DNA of 64,000 bases from assembly GCF_021869535.1 (NCBI RefSeq), contig NW_026262668.1, forward strand, positions 63,456,058-63,520,057, given 5' to 3'. Every line of letters starts with the position of its first letter. The stretch's first letter is position 1. Both the position numbers and the translations under genes were made by a program. This document shows positions 50,229-58,783 of this stretch, piece by piece. The notes below the pieces were generated by a model that was not told where the DNA came from, made no database searches, and worked only from the letters and a program-made list of their open reading frames with translations. The DNA comes from Mytilus californianus. Its lineage: Eukaryota > Mollusca > Bivalvia > Mytilida > Mytilidae.

Positions 50229-52525
50229 AAAATTGAGAATGGAAATGGGGAATGTGTCAAAGAAACAACGACCCGACCATAGAGCAGACAACAGCCGAAG
50301 GCCACCAATGGGTCTTCAATGCAGCGAGAAACTCCCGCACCCGGAGGCGTCCTTCAGCTGGCCCCTAAACAAATATGTATACTAGTTCAGTGATAATGGA
50401 CGTCATACTAAACTCCAAATTATACACAGGAAACTAAAATTAAAAAATGATACAAGACTAACAAAGGCCAGAGGCTCCTGACTTGGGACAGGCGCAAAAA
50501 TGCGGCGGGGTTAAACATGTTTTTTGAGATCTCAACCCTCCAACTATACCTCTAGCCAATGTAGTAAAAACAAACGCACAACAGTACGCACAGCAAAACT
50601 CAGTATAAGAGAAGTCCGAGTCCGATGTCAGAATAAGAAACAAAAGAAAATAAACAAAATGACAATAATACATAAATAACAACAGACTACTAGCAGTTAC
50701 TGACATGCCAGCTCCAGACCTCAATTAAACTGATTGAAAGATTATGTCTTCATCATATGAATATCAGGCACAATCCCTCCTGTTAGGGGTTTAGTATTAT
50801 ACCGTCATAAAATATATGAGAAGAACATAACCCGTGTCATGCCAACAACTGGTTTTAGAATAAATGTGTTTAATTCCGATGCAAATACCCTATAAGTGAA
50901 TCAATATTAAAGCCAAAATATGCAATCTTTAATGACCTGACAACAGTATCGTAACTATATCCCTTCTTAATAAGTCTGTTTAAAGGTTTTGTTAGCTTTT
51001 GAGGTGAATACTGACATTTTTGTGCTTTGTAAAGAATATTACCATAAAAGATTGGATGTGAAATACCCGAACGTATAAGATGTCTGCATGTTGAGTTATA
51101 TTTACGAATGATGTCCTTGTACCGATGATAAAATTTAGTAAATGTTTTGACTAGTTTATGATATCGAAAACCCTGGTGTAATAATTTTTCAGTAATACAT
51201 AAATTTCTCTCGCTAAAATCTAATATGTTGTTACATACACGAGCGAATCGTACAAGTTGAGATATATAAACACCATAAGATGGTGACAAGGGAACGTCAC
51301 CATCTAAAAATGGATAATTACCGATAGGAAATGAAAAATCATCTCTTTTATCATAAATTTTTGTATTAAGCTTCCCGTTAATGATATAGATATCAAGATC
51401 GAGGAAAGGACAGTGGTGATTGTTAGTATTAGCTTTATTTAAAGTAAGTTCAATAGGATAAATTTCTTTAGTATACATACTGAAGTCGTCATTATTGAGA
51501 GCCAACATATCATCCAAATATCTAAAAGTATTGTTAAATTTTTGTATCAGATGTTGTTTCGATGGGTCTTTGCTGATTTTATTCATAAATTGTAACTCAT
51601 AACAATACAAAAACAGGTCCGCAATAAGTGGTGCACAGTTAGTTCCCATTGGAATTCCGATAACTTGACGATATACGGAATCTCCAAAGCGAACAAAAAT
51701 GTTATCAAGTAAAAATTCAAGGGCAGATATAGTATCAAAGCATGTCCAATTGACATAGTTCTTTTGTTTGTTGCTACTAAAAAATGACCTAAAAGAGTTT
51801 GAACATATGTATTCGCATTCCGACTTTTTAAATGCCCATTTAATTAGGTGTGTGATTTTTTTCTTAATAAGAATATGAGGCAAAGTGGTATATAGGGTAG
51901 AAAAATCAAAACTTTGAACAGATTCAAAATCACCAATATATGCATGTAATTTATCAAGTACCAATGAGTTTTTGACACTCCAAAAGTAATTAATTCCACT
52001 ATTTTCAAAGGCCTTATTTGAACAATTTATTATCAGATTTTTGATTGTACCAAGTGTACTAGTAAGTAGAATAGACAATTTAGTAGTGGAACAATGACTT
52101 GAAGACGAAATAAATCTATATTTGTAAGGTGATTTGTGTAGCTTCGGAAGCCAGTACATAGTTGGGACTTTCATTGTATTTGGTTCTGCTTGTAGCTAAT
52201 AGTTTATGTTTGTTACAGATATCGTTTTGAAAATGAAGTCAGTTGGAATGTTGGTGAATTCGTGATTTCCTTTTGCAGAACCTCAATGTAAAATTTACGT
52301 CAAACTATAATGATATTATTAGCAGCTTTATCAGCCGGGACAAAAACAAATTCCTTGGCTAGTTCTTTTAGTTTATGTTTGATACGAGAAATAGGATTTT
52401 TATGGTTGTTGTTAAGAGTAAAATGTTCTTTAAAATGTTGTATACGTATATCAACTATCTTCATTACTGAATTAAAAAAAGAGTCCAAAGATTTTTTGTC
52501 AGCTTTTTCCCGTTTTATCCATTTG
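50229..52525 (-). mobile_element. Penelope-like element, copy B, nested in the arm
   Basis: Nearly complete relative to the other copies: a 5' coding piece (52525 down to 52300), the reverse-transcriptase frame 52174-50870 and the 3' tail 50869-50229 ending in the family's TTTCCATTCTCAATTTT. It interrupts a 60-bp unit: the unit stops at GTCAATTT on one side and resumes at ATTTGTATGTTG on the other, which allows a 3-4 bp (ATTT) target duplication. The host unit would be restored if it were removed. Confidence 0.8.
50870..52174 (-). CDS. Penelope-like reverse transcriptase (434 residues)
   Basis: Enzyme of a retroelement that copies element RNA into DNA at a nicked target. Visible motifs in order: YWLPKLHK (residues 7-14), FDFSTLYTT (89-97) with the first catalytic aspartate, IPMGTNCAPL (174-183), RYLDDML (218-224) with the paired catalytic aspartates, PFLDLDIYI, then YGVYISQLVRFARV and GFRYHKLVKTF. 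These match the Penelope-like type rather than LTR or LINE enzymes. An upstream piece (52525-52300, KELAKEFVFVPADKAANN) is the usual N-terminal block. It is separated by a stop and a frame change between about 52300 and 52174, so this copy is probably dead although most of the core is intact. No GIY-YIG endonuclease is visible downstream. The ATG at 52174 is simply the first in frame. Confidence 0.75.
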   Translation of the reverse strand: MKVPTMYWLPKLHKSPYKYRFISSSSHCSTTKLSILLTSTLGTIKNLIINCSNKAFENSGINYFWSVKNSLVLDKLHAYIGDFESVQSFDFSTLYTTLPHILIKKKITHLIKWAFKKSECEYICSNSFRSFFSSNKQKNYVNWTCFDTISALEFLLDNIFVRFGDSVYRQVIGIPMGTNCAPLIADLFLYCYELQFMNKISKDPSKQHLIQKFNNTFRYLDDMLALNNDDFSMYTKEIYPIELTLNKANTNNHHCPFLDLDIYIINGKLNTKIYDKRDDFSFPIGNYPFLDGDVPLSPSYGVYISQLVRFARVCNNILDFSERNLCITEKLLHQGFRYHKLVKTFTKFYHRYKDIIRKYNSTCRHLIRSGISHPIFYGNILYKAQKCQYSPQKLTKPLNRLIKKGYSYDTVVRSLKIAYFGFNIDSLIGYLHRN

Positions 52526-52805
52526 TATGTTGATGTTTTGTAACTTGTCGTTTCGTTAAATGTCGATTTGCTTATTGTCATTCTGATAGTTGTATTATGC
52601 TAACGATCATTATGACGACAGATGTCGCTCGGTTTCCTCTTCGGTGTATAAACCTCCTGTAAGTAGGAGCACTTCCATGTGGAGTATATACCCAAGTAAT
52701 TTTATAAATCAATTATGTACAGCATATACAAATAAAAAAAATAAATAGATAAACACATTGTTTGGTTTATATGGCATATATACCAGGGACTCGGTTTTAT
52801 ATAGA
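52526..52805. repeat. Left inner arm of the fold-back element
   Basis: It resumes the tandem unit (ATGTTGATGTTTTGTAACTT, GTCGTTTCGTTAAATGTCGA), then becomes unique sequence (TATGCTAACGATCATTATGA, ATATACCCAAGTAATTT). This is the reverse complement of 55650-55905, with divergence rising inward. Confidence 0.85.
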
Positions 52806-53309
52806 GGTGACCTCGAATAAACATTTATGTCTACCGGACTGGTCACCACACCTGGGAGGGGTGTGTCACTTCCTGTATTTAGGTATATACTGATGTGTCG
52901 CTGGAATGGACTCCCTTATCAACTTCGCAAATAAATTACTGTCACTTGGCAGGAAATTTCATCTTAATATTTGACCGGGTCAAAATTAGACTAACTACAT
53001 GAAATAAAAAAACTAAGCTGGAAAGTTCATACTTATATTGTTCTGGGCCGCAAATTTTGGACTAAATGTATGATGGGAGAAATGGGTTGACACCATATGG
53101 ACATTATTCCTTAATATTATAATTTAGATATTGGAAAATAATGTAATTTATAGCTAATGATTTTTTAATACAAAAAGCACTATAATTGATGAAAAATCTT
53201 TATTTATTTGGCTCTTGAGTAATGAAGATAAAAATGTTTTATATCATGTACTTTGCAAAACAAATTGAATGAAGTGTTATTTTAAATGAGTCAGGCTTAA
53301 TTAATGTAT

Positions 53310-54020
53310 ACTATATATTAAAACTGTATTAGATATGTAATATTTTGTAATAAAATCTAAAGGAACCAAAAAACTTATCAAGGACCTAAAATGGACTACC
53401 CATATTTTCGTCGTAACCAAGAATGCAAACTCAACCGTGACTAGGATTCCTGATAAGCAATTTGAGATATTGCCCACCAGCCGAATGCAAGAAAACCGCA
53501 TATATTTCACTGGTCAATATTGGAGTATGAAACAATAGTATATTGGACCCCTACACATCTACGAACATCAACAAGCTTGAAAGAATACAGCGACAAGCTG
53601 CGAGATTTATAACGAGGAGGCTACAAATCCAGAGAAGATGGTTGCGTCTCAAACACGCTCTTCATAGACAAACAGACAAAACGCTTAAGCCATAAGCGAA
53701 TATTTTTGTACGAGGTGGTTGAGGGGCTGGTTCTTGCTATAGAACCTGACAAATTAAAAAAAAAAAAGCTCGTCCAAAAAGAACAATTGCTGCCTAGGGA
53801 TTTGACAATTATCAGTCAATAAATATTGTGGAAAAACAGTTCAAGAACTACACAAAGTGTTTTGAGATTTTAACGATCAAAATCCCACATTCCAACTCAT
53901 TTTTCGTAAAAACGGTAATCGAATGGTACCTCCTTGAAGACACTGTAGTGTGCACACCGAGCGTTGACAGCTTCAGATACTGCTCTCGCACTGTCAATGA
54001 TAACTTCTTAGCTTCTTGAC
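53310..54020 (+). pseudogene. LINE reverse-transcriptase C-terminal remnant
   Basis: With several stops and frameshifts, the plus strand reads as the end of a non-LTR reverse transcriptase: KLERIQRQAARFI near 53570-53610, then NIVEKQFKNYTKCFEI and FFVKTVIEWYLL near 53820-53935. The region before (VTKNANSTVTRIP, near 53400) fits the preceding segment. It is 5'-truncated, unrelated in sequence to the LINE at 41-43.6 kb, and lies in the centre of the fold-back element. Confidence 0.7.
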
Positions 54021-54169
54021 CAGAAAAGTTTAGTAGGCATGTACAAATGAATGTTAATATATACACATATATATATAACATTAAACACGTCTAAATTGAA
54101 AACAACGTTCAAACCTATGATTGCGTTGGATAATAAACAGCTGCACCATGAGCGCATGATACGCCCGTC

Positions 54170-54892
54170 GTCTTGTGTGTGAATTTTTATGCAATAAGCA
54201 TAAATAGTTTCTGACATACGGCGTGACATGCGAAACCCCCCCCCCTTTTTTTTTTTTACAAAAAACTCAATATCTCTAAAATAAAATTTTGAATCAAAAC
54301 CAAAAAGTATACAGATCTTTAGATTAATATAACTAAGAAGTGTGTAAAATTTTAAGCAATAATCATAAATCGTTTTTGAGATACGGCGCGACATGTGAAA
54401 ACCCCCCTTTAAAAAAAAAAATCAATATCTCAAAAATAAAATTTTGAATCAAAACCAAAAAGTATACAGATCTTTAGATTAATATAACTAAGAAGTGTGT
54501 AAAATTTTAAGCAATAATCATAAATCGTTTTTGAGATACGGCGCGACATGTGAAAAACCCCTCCCCCTTTTTTTACAAAATACTCAATAACTCAAAAATA
54601 AAATTTTGAATCATCACCAAAAAGTATACAGATCTTAAGGTTAATATAACTAAGAAGTGTGTAAAGTTTTAAGCAATAATCATAAACTGTTTTTGAGATA
54701 CGGCGCGACATGTGAAAAACACCTCCCCCTTTTTAACAAAATACTCAATATCTCTAAAATAAAATTTTGAATCATCACCAAAAAGTAATACAGATCTTAA
54801 GATTAATATAACTAAGAAGTGTGTAAAGTTTTAAGCAATAATCATAAATTGTTTTTGAGATACGGCGCGACATGTGAAAAAAAACACACACC
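54170..54892. repeat. ~160-bp tandem repeat, about 4.5 units
   Basis: Units start near 54171, 54341, 54495, 54657 and 54820. Each contains TAAGCAATAATCATAAAT, GAGATACGGCGCGACATGTG, a C-run plus T/A-run of variable length, ATAAAATTTTGAATCA and AAAAGTATACAGATCTT. Unit lengths vary mainly in the homopolymer runs. Confidence 0.92.
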
Positions 54893-55141
54893 TGTTTTAG
54901 TTACTAAGTCCCGTAACTCAAAAAGTTTTAATCTTATTTTCACCAAAACGTATACAGATCGTTTGACCATCATAAGAAACAACTATGTTAAGTTTCATGA
55001 AATTTGGATAAGTCATTCTCAAGTTACGGTGCAACATGTTTACGCCGGACAGACAGACGGACGGACAGACGGACGGACGAACGGACGGATACCGGACATT
55101 TGTATACCATAATACGTCCCGTCAAAAATTGACGGGCGTAT
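54893..55141. repeat. GACGGACG-rich segment and terminal hairpin
   Basis: It continues the repeat wording (CAAAACGTATACAGATCGTT), then a run of GGACAGACGGACG units (55046-55088), and ends in an imperfect 13-14 bp hairpin ATACGTCCCGTCAA / TTGACGGGCGTAT (55112-55141). It looks like one end of a dispersed repeat of which the 160-bp units are an expanded internal part. Confidence 0.6.
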
Positions 55142-55649
55142 AAAAACCGCAATTTTATACGTGTGCATGTAAAACATATTTCGTTGTAGAGGGGTCTAAA
55201 TACAGTACAAACAACATTATATAAAATTATATATATATGTCACCCCTTCCCCCCACCCGAGACCTCAGTCAGAATCAAAATAGTCCGATAATAGCATTTT
55301 AGGATTAATAGAAACCGTTTATTACCCAGGTTTTCACGTACTGGTGTAGCCTTTTATAGCCGACTATATGGATTGGGTTTTTCTCATTGTTGCCTATAAT
55401 TGCTTACATCGACTTTATTTGAACTTTGTTGGATAATTGTCTCATTGACAATCATACTGTTTATTACCACATCTTATATATCTATTTACCCGAATAATTC
55501 AGTCGCTATGTTCCGCTAATCTACGACTACTTCATTAACCTCGCAAGTAGGAGAGATCGATTACGTGGAGGGAATGAACTATTTGGGTTGTATTTTTCAT
55601 ATAGTTTCCGTTCTCGAACGATACACCACCTGTCGTCTTCAGAATACAA
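55142..55649. other. Centre of the fold-back element, right side
   Basis: A reverse R1-like fragment lies at 55365-55490 (TTGGATAATTGTCTCATTGA, CAATCATACTG). The rest is AT-rich with no frame of note. It may include unique core sequence of the element. Confidence 0.5.
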
Positions 55650-56404
55650 AATAAAACCGGGTTTCTGTATACATGCCATATAAAAATAAAAATGTTATTT
55701 TTCTATTTGTGTTCTTTTAGATGCATTTGCTGTACATAATTGATTTAAATTACTTGGGTATATATTCCATATGGAGGTGCTTCTACATACAGAAGGCTGA
55801 TTCACCGAAGAAGAAACCGAATGCCATCTGTCGTCATAATGATCGTTAGCATAATACAACAATGACAATTTACAAATCGACATTTAACGAATCGACAAGT
55901 TACAAAACATTGATACACAAATTGACAATTTACGAATCGACATTTAACGAAACGACAAGTTACAAAACATCAATATACAAATTGACAATTTACGAATCTA
56001 CAATTAACGAAACGACAAGTTACAAAACATCAATATACAAATTAACAATTTACGAATCGACATTTAACGAATCGACAAGTTACAAAACATCAATATACAA
56101 ATTGACAATTTACAAATCTACATTTAACGAATCGACAAGTTACAAAACATCAATATACAAATTGACAATTTACGAATCGACAAGTTACAAAACATCAATA
56201 TACAAATTGACAATTTACAAATCGACAATTTACGAATCGACAAGTTACAAAACATCAATATACAAATTGACAAATCACACAGTTACAAGTTACAAATTGA
56301 CAAGTTACGAAGTAAGAATTTTGACCCCGTTGGCTTTCCATAAGTTACAAGTTACAAATTGACAAGTTACGAAGTAAGAATTTTGACCCCGTTGGCTTTC
56401 CATA
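55650..56404. repeat. Right arm, 60-bp tandem units
   Basis: From 55862 seven or more units of exactly 60 bp run head to tail (two units near 56165-56270 are shortened): ACAAATTGACAATTTACGAA, TCGACATTTAACGAATCGAC, AAGTTACAAAACATCAATAT. Because 60 is a multiple of three and one frame lacks stops, the array shows a spurious 166-residue frame. The outer end has a duplicated terminus. The inner 200 bp mirror 52610-52805. Confidence 0.92.
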
Positions 56405-56545
56405 TTTTACAGCATTAGAAGTTATACCTTTTAAAAAAAACTGGAGATCATTGCTTTAATCGAATTAGTAAGTAAGTAAAGTAAGAAGGTAAATAGTTTA
56501 TTATATTGTTGCAATCTAATATACACTATCATACACAATATGTAT

Positions 56546-56688
56546 AGATTATTACATGGCATTTTTCATAGCAGACCCTTTATCGGCCCTAGGTCATGAT
56601 ATCAGCCCAAGAGCCGCAGGCTCGAGGGCTGATATCATGAACGAGGGCCGATAAAGGGTCTGCTATGATAAATGACATGTAATTATCT
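56546..56688. repeat. 143-bp near-perfect palindrome (P3)
   Basis: Arms of ~58 bp (ATTACATGGCATTTTTCATA at the left; mirrored by ...AATGACATGTAAT at the right) with about five mismatches, and a loop AAGAGCCGCAGGCTCGA that contains GAGCC/GGCTC. The arm includes GACCCTTTATCGGCCC. It lies 140 bp outside the right end of the fold-back element. Confidence 0.93.
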
Positions 56689-57570
56689 TTTTATCATATA
56701 TTTCAACAGAAGAAATACAGACAAGAACTATTAATTAAAATGTTTGTCTTTCCATGAATTTTTAGATAATAATTTACAGACAACCAAATACAAATTTCTT
56801 AACTTTAATTGTTTTTATTGATATTACAAGCATTTTATTTATCTTGTCACAACAATTATCATGTTCTTAGTTTGAAATTTGCTCCTCAACCATTTTGTGA
56901 AAAGTCTTAAATCACTTGCGGTTTTCCGCACTGTGTTGTCGTTTTCGAACAAATTTCCGGAAATGCACGACGTTGCATGTGATAAACGTCACGGAAATTA
57001 ACGGAAAGGCATGTGATAACATTCCGGAAGAAGTCAATAAAGGTTCCTTTATCAGCCCGCTGAGGAAATTCTTAGGAATCTGATCAATAAACCTAGTAAT
57101 CCTTTCATAGCCTTTTAATATTTTTAAATGTTTGAACTGTAAAATTTTAGTAATATTGTATACAAGTATATGATAAATATATATATAATTATATCTTTGA
57201 AATCATATTAGATTCCTGCCTTTTAGACATAGCATACACTTTCATCCTCTTCAGAATAGAATAATATATGCTACTAATGAAATATCAAAATTGAATATAG
57301 ATAATTAAAATAAAAGTTTTCAATGATACTAAAAATTTCAAATACTCGTTAAAATTCATTTATTCATTCAGAAAAGATTTAAAATTTACAAATTTATCTG
57401 CGTTTATTTTATTTCACATGATTTATTTTAAAATGATATACTTGTGGAATAATAATATTAAAAATTATAAATACAATAAACGATTGCAACAAAATAGTAA
57501 ATGAGTGGTAACTTTTGATTATAAACTGAAATACTGAGTCTGAATTTCCTTTTTTATTATGATAACTGCG
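56689..57570. other. AT-rich spacer before the LTR element
   Basis: No gene seen. Near 56960-57060 there are phrases (CATGTGATAAACGTC, CATGTGATAACATTCCGG, CCTTTATCAGCCCGC) that echo the arms of palindrome P3, so P3 may be part of a larger element reaching to about 57060. Confidence 0.45.
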
Positions 57571-58002
57571 TGTAATGGAATTTGCTTTTATGTCACGTTT
57601 ATTATATTGAAATAGCTTTTACACGGCTTTATGGTCGTTTTGCTATTTGGGTTTGTCGGTCCACTTCCGATAGGACCGGCCGGGACACCCTCGTTCTGAC
57701 GATGTCCCGGCCGGCCCGGTGGCCCGATCCGTGCTGCACGGAAGATTATGACGTCAGACTTAACGGGAAAGCAACTGGAATAAGACGGAATCTACTGTCC
57801 GTTACTTGCTTGATCTTTGAATTCACTTTATTTAGGTGAGATACTGTTCTAACCGTACATTTAAATTATACTTGTAAATTTGATTGCTACAATTTGTAAC
57901 TTGATGTGTATTTTATTCACGTAGAATAAATTATTCTAGCTTGAAAGCATTTCTTTTATTATCCAATATTTCGTGAACTTTGGAAAATCTATTCCCGTTA
58001 CA
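57571..58002 (+). repeat. 5' long terminal repeat (432 bp)
   Basis: It begins TGTAATGG and ends ATTCCCGTTACA, i.e. TG...CA with a short inverted end TGTAA/TTACA, one base before the primer site. It contains a perfect CRE-like TGACGTCA (57749-57756) and an AATAAA (57925-57930). The boundary is inferred without the second LTR to align. Confidence 0.65.
57676..57714. promoter_or_regulatory. GC-rich 12-bp stem hairpin in the LTR
   Basis: CCGGCCGGGACA (57676-57687) and TGTCCCGGCCGG (57703-57714) are exact reverse complements around a 15-base loop. The flanking ~80 bp are very CpG-rich in an AT-rich region. Placed just upstream of the CRE-like site, it could be a promoter or RNA-leader structure; role inferred only. 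Confidence 0.6.
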
Positions 58003-58003
58003 T

Positions 58004-58017
58004 TGGGGGCTCGTCCG
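58004..58017 (+). promoter_or_regulatory. Primer-binding site, tRNA-Pro type
   Basis: TGGGGGCTCGTCCG matches the first 14 bases of the proline-tRNA primer site known from gammaretroviruses. It follows the LTR end by one base. It primes minus-strand DNA synthesis. Confidence 0.8.
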
Positions 58018-58099
58018 TCGGGATATTTGGACAAAAACTGATAGAATTTTCAAGAGAAAATATATTTTTCTATGAAAATAAAATATCGGTAGTACAAAA

Positions 58100-58141
58100 A
58101 TGTCTTCAGCTAAGAAGATTTTTTCAAATCTATGGGGCTAG
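58100..58141 (+). pseudogene. Possible gag start, cut short
   Basis: An ATG in good position after the primer site opens MSSAKKIFSNLWG and then a stop. The downstream gag frame resumes at about 58185. The gap suggests that several hundred bases of gag were deleted here. Confidence 0.5.
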
Positions 58142-58184
58142 TTTCAACAGACTGCTTCAGGGCAGTGAAACAGAAAATGCTTAA

Positions 58185-58736
58185 CCTACAATTCCTCTTA
58201 ACATTAGGGAGAGTCTTGTAATTGAACAGTATATATCCGGCTTAGCAAACCCTGAACTGAAAAGGCATGTCCAATTTTCACACCCCACAACACTTGATAG
58301 GGCAATATCATTGGCTTTGGAGTTCGAAGCTTTCGAGGGAAGTCAAATTTCTCCTGTGATTAAGAAGCCCCAAGATGAGGACGTAATTTCACCCATATGT
58401 ACATCAATAAATGTAAATGAGAAGGTGGACCAAAATTGTTCACAGACTTCTATATTTACTAAATTGGTAGAGGGAATGCAGGAAGTTCAAAAGTCAATGA
58501 TGGAAAGTTTACATGGTGTTCAAAAGTCTACGGAGACTATGTTGCAAAAACAAAATGACAATGTAGGTTACAAGGGTTCACGTCAAAACAAGGATAATAC
58601 AAATAGGAGGAAAATCCAGTGTTTTTACTGTAAAGAAGAGGGTCACTATAAAAGGGATTGTCCGGCTCTGAAAAATAAAAGTTATAGTAGATCTCAAAGT
58701 CAAGAAAATGGCACACCATCCGACGATTTAAACTAG
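58185..58736 (+). CDS. Gag C-terminal fragment with CCHC zinc knuckle
   Basis: The open frame runs from about 58185 to the TAG at 58734. It starts with a capsid C-terminal block (IEQYISGLANPELKRHV, then LDRAISLALEFEAFE). A coiled, Gln-rich stretch follows, and then a single nucleic-acid-binding knuckle CFYCKEEGHYKRDC, which would package element RNA. The N-terminal matrix/capsid half is missing. No ATG is present at the fragment's start. The last codons carry a slippery heptamer for entry into pol. Confidence 0.85.
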   Translation, partial: PTIPLNIRESLVIEQYISGLANPELKRHVQFSHPTTLDRAISLALEFEAFEGSQISPVIKKPQDEDVISPICTSINVNEKVDQNCSQTSIFTKLVEGMQEVQKSMMESLHGVQKSTETMLQKQNDNVGYKGSRQNKDNTNRRKIQCFYCKEEGHYKRDCPALKNKSYSRSQSQENGTPSDDLN

Positions 58737-58768
58737 TTCGGACTGAGTTCACGGCCGATAACTCAGTC
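58727..58768 (+). promoter_or_regulatory. Programmed -1 frameshift signal, gag to pol
   Basis: The heptamer T TTA AAC (58727-58733) sits directly before the gag stop, in the correct phase. After a 7-base spacer comes a perfect 9-bp stem GACTGAGTT (58741-58749) / AACTCAGTC (58760-58768) with loop CACGGCCGAT. The pol frame is the -1 frame and is open from 58691. The loop's GGCC could pair with GGCC at 58803-58806 as a pseudoknot. Confidence 0.85.
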
Positions 58769-58783
58769 AAAAATAAGTTTTGT

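Larger units (their letters stand above)
49844..56404. mobile_element. Composite fold-back element, 6.56 kb
   Basis: The ends are inverted repeats starting TATGGAAAGCCAACGGGGTC. The first ~59 bp match with one mismatch. TTTTAC flanks both sides (49838-49843 and 56405-56410), a 6-bp target duplication. Inward, both arms are arrays of 60-bp units, then ~200 bp of unique inverted sequence (52610-52805 and 55650-55850). Fold-back elements of the FB/Galileo kind are known for tandem-repeat arms and variable centres; this matches in architecture, not by sequence. No transposase is visible. The left arm is split by a Penelope-like insertion at 50229-52525. The centre (52806-55649) contains a LINE remnant, ~160-bp repeats and a short hairpin. 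The right terminus is duplicated (56284-56340 and 56350-56404). Confidence 0.85.

Noticed and set aside
50458-50724. 88-residue minus-strand frame downstream of the reverse transcriptase
   Set aside because: It lies in the non-coding 3' tail and is not kept in copies A, C and D.
55862-56362. 166-residue plus-strand frame rich in Tyr, Lys, Thr, Ser
   Set aside because: It is a translation of the 60-bp tandem units in the fold-back arm; no start context, no unique sequence.
49844-56404. Reading the inverted arms as terminal repeats belonging to the Penelope-like element
   Set aside because: The arm sequence continues on both sides of the retroelement within one unit, and the retroelement has its own 3' end shared by copies elsewhere without such arms.
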